Assembly (NCBI GenBank): GCA_023411035.1
Contig: JAEYPE010000153.1
Location: 1-41,019, forward strand
DNA from: Pseudomonadota bacterium
GTDB lineage: Bacteria; Pseudomonadota; Alphaproteobacteria; Azospirillales; Azospirillaceae
DNA: 41,019 bases
Direction of reading: 5' to 3'
The notes under the pieces were generated by a model. It made no database searches. It saw only the letters and a list, made by a program, of their open reading frames with translations, and was not told where the DNA came from. Below, piece after piece: positions 15,810 to 24,307 of this stretch (the first letter of the stretch is position 1; each line of letters begins with the position of its first letter). The position numbers were made by a program, and so were the translations under genes.

Positions 15810-17006
15810 ATGAACGCGCTTGCCGGGCCGCCCCCCGCGTCCCAACAGTCCGGCGGTCAAAGGGTGTTGCTGGGCCAACCGCGCACCGGCGTGGCGGTGG
15901 CGTTGCGCCGTGCGCTGGGGGCCATCGGTGTCCGCAACGTCGATCTGGCGTCCAATGCGGAGGAGGCCGTGGCGCTGGCGGGGGCGACGCAGCCCGACCT
16001 CGCGCTTCTCGACTGGTCGCTGGTCCGGGAGGCGCCGGGGCTGATCGGTGCCTTGCGCACGGGCTGTGGCGTGCGGGACCTTCCGGTCGTGGTGATCGGG
16101 CGTTTCGCGTCGGCGGCGGAGCGTGGGACGGCTTTGGCGCTGGGCGCCACGGACATCATCGCCCGCCCGGTCCTGAGCGTGGAATTGACCGCCCGGCTGC
16201 GCGTTCATCTGGAAAACCGGTCGCTCAACCGGTCCTTGAAGGAGGTCATCCGTAGCCTTCAGGCTTTCCACACCGGCGCCGTCCAGCGCATGGCGATCGC
16301 CCGCGACATGCAACTCGGCCTGCTGCCGGACGCCGCCGAGGTGCGGGAGCTGGAGAAGCGCTACGCCGTCCGGCTCGACAGCCATTTCGAATCCAGCTCC
16401 GAACTGGGCGGCGACATCTGGGGGGCTCGGGCCATCGACGGGACACGATTCGCCGTGTTCCTCTGCGACTTCACGGGCCATGGCGTGGCGGCGGCGCTGA
16501 ACACCTTCCGCCTGCACGCTCTGCTCGCCAAGATCGACCTGCCCGGCGACGATCCGGCGGAGATGCTGGGGGCGATCAACCGGCTGCTGGTCGGGCTGCT
16601 GCCGGAAACGCAGTTCGCGGCGATGCTCTACGCGGTGGTCGACACGGCGGAACACCGGCTGACCTACGCCACCGCGGGCGCGCCGAAGCCGATCATCGGC
16701 ATTCCCGGTGAGAGTTTGCGGGTGGGTGAGAGCGTCGGCTTGCCGCTGGGGGTTTCGGCTGACGCCCGCTACCGCAACCGCAGCTTCGATTTTCCTCCCG
16801 GCGCTTTTCTGTTCCTGTTCAGCGACGCCCTGTTCGAGGGGCGGGATTGGGAGGGCCGGCCCTTCGGCTACGCCGGCGTGCTCGACCTCGTGGGTCAATT
16901 CTGCGGGGAGGGGAAGCTTCCGGCCCTGCTTGAGCGCTATTTCATGGTGATGCCGCGCCCGCTCGCCGATGATCTGACCGCCGTCTGGCTGACCCGCAGG
17001 GAGTAG
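15810..17006 (+). CDS. PP2C (SpoIIE/RsbU) phosphatase with degenerate receiver domain
   Basis: A 398-residue protein. Residues about 17-135 form a receiver-like domain that keeps the acceptor-position Asp (LALLDWSL), but the N-terminal acidic pair is replaced (VLLGQPR), the Thr by Gly (VVVIG) and the Lys by Arg (IIARP); it is probably not phosphorylated. After a helical linker, a SpoIIE-type PP2C domain (about 165-397) shows MQLGLLPD, ELGGDIWGA, FLCDFTGHGVAAALNTFRLH and LTYATAGAPKP. It should dephosphorylate the STAS protein encoded 12 bases upstream. ATG 15810 is preferred; GTG 15804 is two codons earlier. The gene ends 16 bases from the convergent REC-HATPase gene. Confidence 0.88.
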   Translation: MNALAGPPPASQQSGGQRVLLGQPRTGVAVALRRALGAIGVRNVDLASNAEEAVALAGATQPDLALLDWSLVREAPGLIGALRTGCGVRDLPVVVIGRFASAAERGTALALGATDIIARPVLSVELTARLRVHLENRSLNRSLKEVIRSLQAFHTGAVQRMAIARDMQLGLLPDAAEVRELEKRYAVRLDSHFESSSELGGDIWGARAIDGTRFAVFLCDFTGHGVAAALNTFRLHALLAKIDLPGDDPAEMLGAINRLLVGLLPETQFAAMLYAVVDTAEHRLTYATAGAPKPIIGIPGESLRVGESVGLPLGVSADARYRNRSFDFPPGAFLFLFSDALFEGRDWEGRPFGYAGVLDLVGQFCGEGKLPALLERYFMVMPRPLADDLTAVWLTRRE

Positions 17007-17022
17007 TTGCGGAAACCGGCGG

Positions 17023-17928
17023 TTACGTCTCCCCGGCCAGCCGCACGGTGCCGACGACAGTGCTGCCGCTGCCGAGATAGGTCAACTCGTCGAAGGCGAT
17101 CATGCGGGCCAGCGCGATCCCGCGGCCATGGGCAGCGTCCAACCGGCTGGCATCCATGGAGAGGTAGCTGGTCCAGTCGAAGCCCTCACCCATGTCCGAC
17201 ACGGTGAAGGTGACGGCCCCGGGAACGCGCTCGATGCGCAGAGTGGCGAACTTGGCGCGGTTGTCCAGGTGGGCGAGCCGCCTCTCGATCTCCTGAATCA
17301 GCCGGTTGCCCTGCTTCAGCGCGCTTTTCGCTTCATAACCGATGCCCAGATTGCCGTGCTCCACCGCGTTGAGCAGCAGTTCCACCAGCCCGAAGGTGAG
17401 CTTGCGGGTCTTCGGCAGGGCGGATGACACCGCGACGGCCAGGTTGTGGGCCTCCTGCAGGGTGCGGAAGCGGAAGGTTCCCTCCTGAAGCAGGGTCATC
17501 GCCCCGGCGTGGGAGCGCACGTCGCCCTCCAGCCGCTTCAGCCGGGTGTGGTCGTCTATGGCCGCCGCCGCGACGGAGCGCAGCAGGTCCCCGTGATAGG
17601 GCTTGATGAGGTAGTAGAAGACGCCCGCCTGGATTGCCTGCGCGATGTCCGCGCTGCTGTCGGAGGCCGTCTGCATGACCACGGGGATCGAGGCCATCTC
17701 CGGTTCGGCCTTCATCCGGGCCAGCAGCGCCATGCCGTCCATGTCCGGCAATTGCCGGTCCAGCAGCACCATGTGCACCGGTTCCCGCCGCCCGGCCAGA
17801 AGCTCCCAAGCGGCTTCGCCGGTCGAAACGCCCAGCGTCCGGTATCCCATGCGCGCCAGATAGCCGGCCGCGATGGCACGGCTCATCTCCTCGTCGTCCA
17901 CGACGAGGGCGGTGATGGGATCGGCCAT
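17023..17928 (-). CDS. Response regulator with HATPase (anti-sigma/RsbW-like kinase) output
   Basis: A 301-residue protein. The receiver (about 5-125) is complete: VVDDEEMSR acidic pair, MVLLDRQLPDMDG acceptor Asp, MQTASD Thr and YLIKPY Lys. The C-terminal part (about 150-300) is a GHKL ATPase: N-box LTFGLVELLLNAVEHGNLGIG, G1-like VSDMGEGFDW and HGRGIALARMI. This matches the serine kinase/anti-sigma half of partner-switching systems, here under receiver control. It lies 50 bases downstream of the hybrid histidine kinase on the same strand, so the kinase is the likely phosphodonor. It is convergent with the PP2C gene. No strong ribosome site precedes ATG 17928. Confidence 0.88.
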   Translation of the reverse strand: MADPITALVVDDEEMSRAIAAGYLARMGYRTLGVSTGEAAWELLAGRREPVHMVLLDRQLPDMDGMALLARMKAEPEMASIPVVMQTASDSSADIAQAIQAGVFYYLIKPYHGDLLRSVAAAAIDDHTRLKRLEGDVRSHAGAMTLLQEGTFRFRTLQEAHNLAVAVSSALPKTRKLTFGLVELLLNAVEHGNLGIGYEAKSALKQGNRLIQEIERRLAHLDNRAKFATLRIERVPGAVTFTVSDMGEGFDWTSYLSMDASRLDAAHGRGIALARMIAFDELTYLGSGSTVVGTVRLAGET

Positions 17929-17978
17929 GGCGGTGTGCTCGCGTCAGGGTAGGGGAAGCGACTCTCACTTCTGCAATT

Positions 17979-20900
17979 TTACACAAATCCCTTGCGCGGC
18001 GCCACCATCTCCAACCCGGCCACGGCATCGTCCGGCGGGGGGCAGGCCCGCTCGGCGTCCTTCAGCGCGGAGTCCAGGGCCTGAATGCGGTCACCGGCAA
18101 TGCCGGCGGCGTCCATCCGGCGGGCAGCCGCCACGAGTCCGTCGGCCAGCGCGGCGGCCTGGACGAAGCCGACATTGCCCGCCGAACCCTTGAGGATGTG
18201 GGCCTCGCGCTCCACGACGGTGAAGTCGCCCTCCCGCGCGCCTTTCCGCAGCCGGTCGAGATGGCTGGCGGTTTCGCGGCGGAAGGTATCCATCAGCAGG
18301 GAAAAGCCCTCGTCACCGATCACGGCGCGCAGATTCTTGCGCTTGGCGTGGTCGATCCGCGGTGGCGTCTCCATCTCCGGCATTTCCGTTTCCGGCATTT
18401 CCGTCTCCGGATGTGGCGCCGGCTTGATGGGGCCGGCGCTCTTCCGGGAGGCGCTCCATTGGGCGACGATCCGCAGAAGCTGGTCCGCCGCGATGGGCTT
18501 GGGCAGGTAATCGTCCATCCCCGCGGCCAGACAGGCGGCCTGATCCCCCGTCATGGCGTTGGCGGTCATGGCGACGATGGGGACCTGAGCGGCGGAACCG
18601 CCCATTCTGCGGATGGCCCGCGTTGCCTCGAACCCGTCCATCTCCGGCATCTGCACATCCATCAGGACGAGGTCGTAGGGCAGGGCGGCGACGGCGTGGA
18701 CCGCCTCCAGCCCGTTCGACACGGAATCGACCGTATGACCGGCACGGCGCAGCAGGGCCAGCGTCACCTGGAGGTTCACCGGATTGTCCTCCGCCACCAG
18801 GATGCGGTGGTGGCCCGATCCGGTTGCGGCCGATCCGGTCGTCGCCGTGCTGGGCGCGGCCATGGCCTGCGGGGGCGGGGCTTCCGGCTCCCGCGGCGTG
18901 GGTGCCTCGTGCGCCCGCGCGCCGCGCCAAAGCGGGATGGTGACCCAGAAGACGCTGCCCTCGCCGGGCATGCTGTGGACGCCGATGCGTCCGCCCATCA
19001 ATTCCGTCAGGCGCTTGCAGATGGCGAGTCCCAGCCCCGTCCCGCCATGGCGGCGGGCCGACGACCCGTCCACCTGACTGAACATGGTGAACAGCCGCTT
19101 GCGGTCCGCCGAGGCGATGCCGATGCCGGTGTCCCGCACCTCGAACCGGACGGTCACGGGGGCTTCGCGCGGGCCGTGCTCCTCCGCGTCGCGCGTTTCC
19201 GGGCCATCCTCCTCGTCCGAGGCGACGGTGTCCTGTTCCACCGAGAGCACGATGGTCACGCTGCCCTGGTCGGTGAACTTGACCGCGTTGCCGGCGAGGT
19301 TGATGAGGATCTGGCGCAGCCGTCCGGGATCGCCGCGCAGCGGCCCGTGCAGGGCCGGGGGGACGTAGCAGGCCAGTTCCAGCCCCTTCGCGGCGGCGCG
19401 TGGCGCCAGCAGCTCCACGACGCTTTCCACCAGCGGCACGGCTTCGAAGTCGGAAACCTCCAGCGTGAGGCGCCCGGCGTCGATCTTGGAGAAGTCCAGG
19501 ATGTCGTTGATGATGGTCAGCAGCGATTCCGCGGAATCGCGGATGGTGTCGGCATAGCCGCGCTGCTCGTCGTCCAGGTCGGTTTCCTGAAGCAGCCCGG
19601 CCATGCCGATCACCCCGTTCATGGGCGTCCGGATCTCGTGGCTCATGGTTGCCAGGAACTCCATCTTGCTGCGCTGCCCGGCCTCGGCCTTCTCCTTGGC
19701 TTCGGTCAGCGCCCGCTCGACCCGCTTGCGCTCCGACAGGTCGCGGAAGAAGGCGGCGAAGAGAATGCCCTGCTGCGTCCGCACCTCGGCCAGGGAGAGA
19801 TCGAGGGGAAACACCTCCCCATCCATCCGCAGCCCGTTCACCTCCCGCGAGAAGTTCGGGCCGATCCGGCGGGCGCCCGCGGCGATGGCCTCCATGACGC
19901 GGCTGTGGGCCATGTGGTGCCGCAGTTCCATCAGCGCCTGCACATGGCGCCCGATCAGGCCGCCGGGCGGGTAGCCGAAGATGCGGTGGGCCGCGGTGTT
20001 GGCGGTTTCGATGACGCCGTCCGTCCGCACCGTCAGGATGCCTTCCGCGGCGGTTTCCAGAAGCGCGTTGAAGCGGGCGTTGCCGTCTTCCAACTGGGCG
20101 TCCTTGCGGCGCAGCAGGAGCAGCACGGCGGTGAACAGCAGGATGACCAGAGCGGCGCCCAGCGCGACCCCGGCGATTTCCGTCTGGTTGGTCCACCAGT
20201 TCGCCAACTCCTCGTCCTCGCTGCGGCTGATCGCCAGAACCAGCGGCCAGACCGGCGTGACGCGGTAGGCGGTGATGCGCGCGTGCCCGTCCGGGGCGGT
20301 TTCCGGGAACACTCCGCCCTCGGCGTTGGGAACATGGGTTCGGAACAGCTCCGCCCCCGCCATCAGCGTGCCGATGCCTTCCGTCCCGTCCTGCGGAAGC
20401 CGCGTCAGAAGCACCCCGTCCCGGCGGTAGAGCGACACCGTTCCGTGCAGCCCGTTGCGCACCGTCCGGAAGACGCTTTGCAGATATTCCGGATTGACCG
20501 AAGCGACCGCAACGCCCAGAAGCGTTCCGTCCGTCCCGCGGATGGCCCGGCTCATCGGCAGGACCCATTTGCCGGCCCGGTCGTCCGCTCCGCCGCCCGG
20601 CATCAGGAAGCGGCCCCGCACCGGATTTCCGATGTGGAGCCCCTTGCTCTGCCCGGACAGTTGGGCGCGGAACAGGTCCAACTCCGCGAAGGAGGAACCG
20701 AGCAGCCGCGGGTCCTCCGTGGTCGCCACCAGAACGCCGTTCCGGTCGAGCACCGACAGGCCGCGGAAGTGCGGCGACCGGCGCAACCGTTCCTGAAGCA
20801 GGGGCGACAGCGCCCCCTCGTGGCTTTCCGCCGGCTGGCCGCGCAGCAGGTTGCCGAAAGTCACGGCATCGCCGACCGATGCCAACGTGACGTCCACCGT

Positions 20901-21092
20901 CTGGATGGTGCGGCTGACCGACGATTCCAGGGCGCTCGCCAGATTGTCGATGTTCTCCGCCGCCTTATCCAGCGCCAGTTCACGGTCGGCGCTGAGGTCG
21001 TAGGCGGCCTCGAACAGAAGGGCCGTCACCGACAGGAAGGCCAATGCGAGGAGGGCGCCCCGATGCTGGAACAGGCCAAATCTGGGGATCAC
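17979..21092 (-). CDS. Hybrid sensor histidine kinase (Cache-PAS-HisKA-HATPase-REC-Hpt)
   Basis: A 1037-residue inner-membrane protein. TM1 (about 12-32) and TM2 (about 310-330) flank a periplasmic double-Cache-like sensor. A PAS domain (about 345-455), HisKA with ATMSHEIRTPMNG (His485), a GHKL ATPase, a receiver with VLMDVQMPEMDG (Asp812) and a C-terminal Hpt domain with AHILKGSAGN (His965) follow. It can run a full His-Asp-His relay and pass phosphate to an external receiver, most simply the one encoded next in the operon. I start at GTG 21092, with CGGAG seven bases upstream; the frame stays open to 21362 in non-coding-like sequence. A 15-bp duplication gives ETEMPETEMPEME in the REC-Hpt linker. 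Confidence 0.92.
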   Translation of the reverse strand: MIPRFGLFQHRGALLALAFLSVTALLFEAAYDLSADRELALDKAAENIDNLASALESSVSRTIQTVDVTLASVGDAVTFGNLLRGQPAESHEGALSPLLQERLRRSPHFRGLSVLDRNGVLVATTEDPRLLGSSFAELDLFRAQLSGQSKGLHIGNPVRGRFLMPGGGADDRAGKWVLPMSRAIRGTDGTLLGVAVASVNPEYLQSVFRTVRNGLHGTVSLYRRDGVLLTRLPQDGTEGIGTLMAGAELFRTHVPNAEGGVFPETAPDGHARITAYRVTPVWPLVLAISRSEDEELANWWTNQTEIAGVALGAALVILLFTAVLLLLRRKDAQLEDGNARFNALLETAAEGILTVRTDGVIETANTAAHRIFGYPPGGLIGRHVQALMELRHHMAHSRVMEAIAAGARRIGPNFSREVNGLRMDGEVFPLDLSLAEVRTQQGILFAAFFRDLSERKRVERALTEAKEKAEAGQRSKMEFLATMSHEIRTPMNGVIGMAGLLQETDLDDEQRGYADTIRDSAESLLTIINDILDFSKIDAGRLTLEVSDFEAVPLVESVVELLAPRAAAKGLELACYVPPALHGPLRGDPGRLRQILINLAGNAVKFTDQGSVTIVLSVEQDTVASDEEDGPETRDAEEHGPREAPVTVRFEVRDTGIGIASADRKRLFTMFSQVDGSSARRHGGTGLGLAICKRLTELMGGRIGVHSMPGEGSVFWVTIPLWRGARAHEAPTPREPEAPPPQAMAAPSTATTGSAATGSGHHRILVAEDNPVNLQVTLALLRRAGHTVDSVSNGLEAVHAVAALPYDLVLMDVQMPEMDGFEATRAIRRMGGSAAQVPIVAMTANAMTGDQAACLAAGMDDYLPKPIAADQLLRIVAQWSASRKSAGPIKPAPHPETEMPETEMPEMETPPRIDHAKRKNLRAVIGDEGFSLLMDTFRRETASHLDRLRKGAREGDFTVVEREAHILKGSAGNVGFVQAAALADGLVAAARRMDAAGIAGDRIQALDSALKDAERACPPPDDAVAGLEMVAPRKGFV
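18376..18410 (-). repeat. 15-bp tandem repeat in the kinase REC-Hpt linker
   Basis: TCCGGCATTTCCGTT at 18376-18390 is repeated with one change at 18391-18405, and a third partial copy follows. It encodes repeated ETEMP and probably arose by slippage in a flexible linker. Confidence 0.85.
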
Positions 21093-21225
21093 GCGCGGCT
21101 CCGTGCGGTGAGCTGATTGCGCGTGAATGTTAACAGCGGGCGGGCGATTCGCAAGCATCCGCTGTGCAGAAAGGGGGCGCGGTGCTATCCTGTTGGGTGT
21201 ATGAGCCGGTTTTTCTCGGGAGCGC

Positions 21226-22038
21226 GTGAGCGTGCGGCGTCTTCTCAGCGCACTGACGGCATTGGCGCTCCTGACGGTCTTCCTGATGGCCGGCGCGGCG
21301 CCGGTCCGGGCGGAAGGCCGGATGGACCGGGTGCAGCGCACCGGGCTGCTGCGCGTGTGCATGTGGCCGGACTATTACGCCATCTCCTTCCGCAACCCAT
21401 ACAGCGGGGAGCTTCAGGGCCTGGACATCGACATGGCGCGGGCCTTCGCCCAGGATCTGGGCGCGCAGGTAAGCTTCGTGGAAAGCGGTTTCCAGAGCTT
21501 CATCCCCGACCTGCTGGGCGACCGGTGCGACATCAGCATGTTCGGCATCGGCGTGACCGCGGCCCGTGCGGAGAAGGTGGATTTCAGCCGGCCCTACCTG
21601 CGCAGCGGCATCTACGCCGTCTCCTCCCAGACGCACCCGCGCATCCTGCGGTGGGACGATCTGGACCAGGACGGCATGGTGGTGGCGGTCCAGAAGGGAA
21701 CCTTCATGGACGATTACGCGCGCCGGACCTTCCGCAAGGCCAGCCTCCGCATCGTCTCAGGACCGCAGGAGCGGGAGGAGGAGGTCCAGTCCGGACGCGC
21801 CGACGCCTTTCTGACCGATTACCCCTATGGGCAGCGGATGCTGACCTTTCACCAGTGGGCGCATCTGATTGCGCCGGAAAGTCCGGTGCAGACCACGCCC
21901 TACGCCTATGCGGTGGCGCCGGGCGATCCCGTCTGGCTGGAACGGGTGAACGGGTTCATCGATGCGGTCAAACGCGACGGGCGGCTGGAGACCGCCGCCG
22001 CCCGTTACCGCCTGACCCCCATCGTGGCGCGGGATTGA
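21226..22038 (+). CDS. Periplasmic solute-binding protein, family 3
   Basis: A 270-residue secreted protein. The N-terminal signal peptide (RRLLSALTALALLTVFLMAGAAPVRA, cleavage after about residue 27) precedes a two-lobe SBP_bac_3 domain: RVQRTGLLRVCMWPDYYAISFRNP, GLDIDMARAFAQDLG, FQSFIPDLLGDRCDISMFGIGVTAARAEKVDFSRPYL. The family binds amino acids and similar polar compounds for ABC uptake or for presentation to receptors. No permease or ATPase gene is adjacent. It is divergent from the hybrid kinase (133 bp between starts), so a role in sensing is possible. GTG 21226 follows CGGGAGC; GTG 21232 is an alternative. Confidence 0.9.
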   Translation: MSVRRLLSALTALALLTVFLMAGAAPVRAEGRMDRVQRTGLLRVCMWPDYYAISFRNPYSGELQGLDIDMARAFAQDLGAQVSFVESGFQSFIPDLLGDRCDISMFGIGVTAARAEKVDFSRPYLRSGIYAVSSQTHPRILRWDDLDQDGMVVAVQKGTFMDDYARRTFRKASLRIVSGPQEREEEVQSGRADAFLTDYPYGQRMLTFHQWAHLIAPESPVQTTPYAYAVAPGDPVWLERVNGFIDAVKRDGRLETAAARYRLTPIVARD

Positions 22039-22041
22039 CGG

Positions 22042-23976
22042 TCAGATCTCCACCTGGGTGCCCAACTCCACCACGCGGCCCGGCGGGATGCAGAAGAACT
22101 CAGTCGCCGACAGGGCCGTCTTCGAGAGAAGGATGAAGGCGGGTTCCCGCCAGCTCGGCAGGCCGGTGGTCCGGGACGGGATCAGCGTCTCCCGGCCCAG
22201 GAAGAAGGACGTCTCCATCATGTCCAGATGCAGGCCGAAGCGGCGGCACCGCTCCAGCGCGCGGGGAATGTGCGGCTGCTCCAGATAGCCGAAGCGCAGG
22301 ACCACGCGGAAGAAGCCCTTGCCCAGCTTCTCCACCATCATGGCCCGGTCAGGGTTGACGCGGGGCACCTCCTCGATGATGACGGTCATGACGACGACCC
22401 GTTCGTGCAGAACCTTGTTGTGCTTGATGTTGTGCAGCAGGGCATGGGGCACGACGTCGGGGTTGCCGGTCATGAAGACCGCCGTGCCGGCGACGCGCTG
22501 CGGCGACTGCGGCGAAACGCGCTGCAGGAACAGGTCCATCGGCAGGGCGTCGGCGTAGAGCCGATCCGCCAGGATGAGGCGGCCCCGGCGCCACGTGGTC
22601 ATCAGCGTGTAGACCGCCGCCGCGATCAGAAGCGGGAACCAGCCGCCGTCCGGCACCTTCAGCAAGGTCGCCCCGAACAGCGCGATGTCGACCACCAGCA
22701 GGGCGGAGAAGACCGCCACGACCAGAACCGGGTTCCAGCGCCACAGCCGCCACGCCACCACCGCGGCCAGGATCGTGTCGATGGCCATGGCGCCCGTCAC
22801 CGACACGCCGTAGGCGGCGGCCAGATTGCTGCTGGACCCGAAGCCGACCACCAGGATCACCACGCCGACGAGCAGCAGCCAGTTGTTGCGCGGGATGTAG
22901 ACCTGACCGATCTCATGTTCGGACGTGTGGCGGATCTCGCGCCGCGGCAGGTAGCCGAGTTGCACCGCCTGCCGGGTCAGCGAGAAGGCGCCGGAGATCA
23001 CCGCCTGGCTGGCGATGACCGTCGCCGCCGTGGACAGGAAGACCAGCGGCAATTGCGCCCAGTCCGGCGCCAGATGGAAGAAGGGGTTCTCCAGCGTCTC
23101 CGGCTCGTGCAGCAGCATGGCGCCCTGCCCGAAGTAATTCAGCAGCAGCGCCGGCAGAACCAGATAGAGCCATGCGATGCGGATCGGTGTGCGCCCGAAA
23201 TGTCCCATGTCGGCATAGAGCGCTTCGGCTCCCGTGACCGCCAGCACCACGGCGCCGAGCGTCAGGAAGGCGACCCAGCCATGGTCGAAAAAGAGAGACG
23301 CCCCGTAGAGCGGGTTGAACGCCCGCAGCACGTCCGGCCAGTGCAGCACCTGCATCAGGCCCAGCAGCGCCAGGGTGGCGAACCATAGTCCCATGATCGG
23401 GCCGAAGAAGATGCCGACCCGCCCCGTGCCCTGCCGCTGGAACAGGAACAGAAGGGTCAGCACCGCCAGCGTGATTGGGACGATGTAGGGGGACAGGGCC
23501 GGGGTGACGACCTTCAGCCCCTCCACCGCGCTCAGCACCGAGATGGCTGGGGTGATGAGGCTGTCGCCGTAGAACAGCGCCATGCCCAGGATCGCCAGCG
23601 CCATGATGGCGCGGTTGCCCATGGCGGAGCTGAGCCCCCGGTGGGCCAGCGTTCCCAGGGCCAGAACGCCGCCTTCGCCGCGGTTGTCCGCCCGCATGAT
23701 CAGCAGGACGTATTTCAGCGTGACGACGATGATCAGCGCCCAGGTCGCCAGCGACAGGATGCCGAGGATGGTCGGCTCGTCGAGCGGCAGGCCGGTGTGG
23801 GTGAAGGATTCCCGCATGGTGTAGAGCGGGCTGGTCCCGATGTCGCCATAAACGACGCCCAGCGCCCCCAGGACCAGGGCGGGCAGGCGGTTGGTTTCGG
23901 GGCGATGGCCCGTGGGGTCGGAGGCCGGAGCGCCGCCGTTCGTTCCGTCGCCGGTTTGCTGGTTGGCGCTGTCCAT
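22042..23976 (-). CDS. kup: KUP/Trk-type low-affinity potassium uptake protein
   Basis: A 644-residue inner-membrane potassium/proton symporter with about 12 helices followed by a cytoplasmic C-terminal domain (about 480-644). The family signature LGALGVVYGDIGTSPLYTMRESF opens TM1. Later hallmarks are FYGDSLITPAISVLSAVEGL, ADMGHFGRTPIRIAW and YIPRNNWLLL. Length is typical (about 620-645). ATG 23976 is chosen because the residues before it are polar and poorly constrained; a start at 24063 is possible, and no strong Shine-Dalgarno marks either. The stop lies three bases from that of the convergent solute-binding gene. Control may involve the palindrome at 24160-24178. Confidence 0.95.
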   Translation of the reverse strand: MDSANQQTGDGTNGGAPASDPTGHRPETNRLPALVLGALGVVYGDIGTSPLYTMRESFTHTGLPLDEPTILGILSLATWALIIVVTLKYVLLIMRADNRGEGGVLALGTLAHRGLSSAMGNRAIMALAILGMALFYGDSLITPAISVLSAVEGLKVVTPALSPYIVPITLAVLTLLFLFQRQGTGRVGIFFGPIMGLWFATLALLGLMQVLHWPDVLRAFNPLYGASLFFDHGWVAFLTLGAVVLAVTGAEALYADMGHFGRTPIRIAWLYLVLPALLLNYFGQGAMLLHEPETLENPFFHLAPDWAQLPLVFLSTAATVIASQAVISGAFSLTRQAVQLGYLPRREIRHTSEHEIGQVYIPRNNWLLLVGVVILVVGFGSSSNLAAAYGVSVTGAMAIDTILAAVVAWRLWRWNPVLVVAVFSALLVVDIALFGATLLKVPDGGWFPLLIAAAVYTLMTTWRRGRLILADRLYADALPMDLFLQRVSPQSPQRVAGTAVFMTGNPDVVPHALLHNIKHNKVLHERVVVMTVIIEEVPRVNPDRAMMVEKLGKGFFRVVLRFGYLEQPHIPRALERCRRFGLHLDMMETSFFLGRETLIPSRTTGLPSWREPAFILLSKTALSATEFFCIPPGRVVELGTQVEI

Positions 23977-24108
23977 GATGGTCCGTTCGTTCGGATCGCG
24001 GTCTGGTGTCGGAGGTTTCTCCGTGCGGGCGGAACGCTCAGGTCGCGAACCTTCTCCTTGCATCAGCCGTTCCCCACGAAACCATATGGTTCCGGTACCG
24101 CGGAGGCG

Positions 24109-24138
24109 CCAGAAAAAGCCTGAGCCAGAAAAGCCTGA
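24109..24138. repeat. Imperfect tandem duplication upstream of kup
   Basis: CCAGAAAAAGCCTGA (24109-24123) is nearly repeated as CCAGAAAAGCCTGA (24125-24138). It lies in the kup/small-peptide intergenic region, with no assigned function. Confidence 0.7.
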
Positions 24139-24159
24139 AACGCGATGGGGGCTTCCGCA

Positions 24160-24178
24160 TCAATTCGGTCCGAATTGA
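24160..24178. promoter_or_regulatory. 19-bp perfect palindrome between kup and a small membrane peptide
   Basis: TCAATTCGG-T-CCGAATTGA is a perfect nine-base inverted repeat around one base, in the 331-bp divergent region, 184 bp upstream of kup and 130 bp upstream of the peptide ATG. Its shape suits a dimeric repressor. A possible plus-strand promoter TTGATG-N17-TACGAC lies at 24200-24228. No matching regulator is encoded next to it. Confidence 0.5.
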
Positions 24179-24307
24179 AACAAATCATGAACTTTGCTGT
24201 TGATGTTCGGTTTTTGTTCTGGTACGACTCGCTTCATCGCAGCCATCCATCGCGGTGATCCATCACAGCCATCACCGTCAATCGAAACCGATGAAGAGGA
24301 GATTGCC

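Noticed and set aside
18198..21116. 972-codon plus-strand open frame opposite the hybrid kinase
   Set aside because: Composition is typical of antisense GC-rich frames, and the kinase on the other strand has full domain evidence.
24194..24307. Longer version of the small membrane peptide (MLLMFGFCSG...)
   Set aside because: No ribosome site at 24194, while AGGAG precedes the ATG at 24308.
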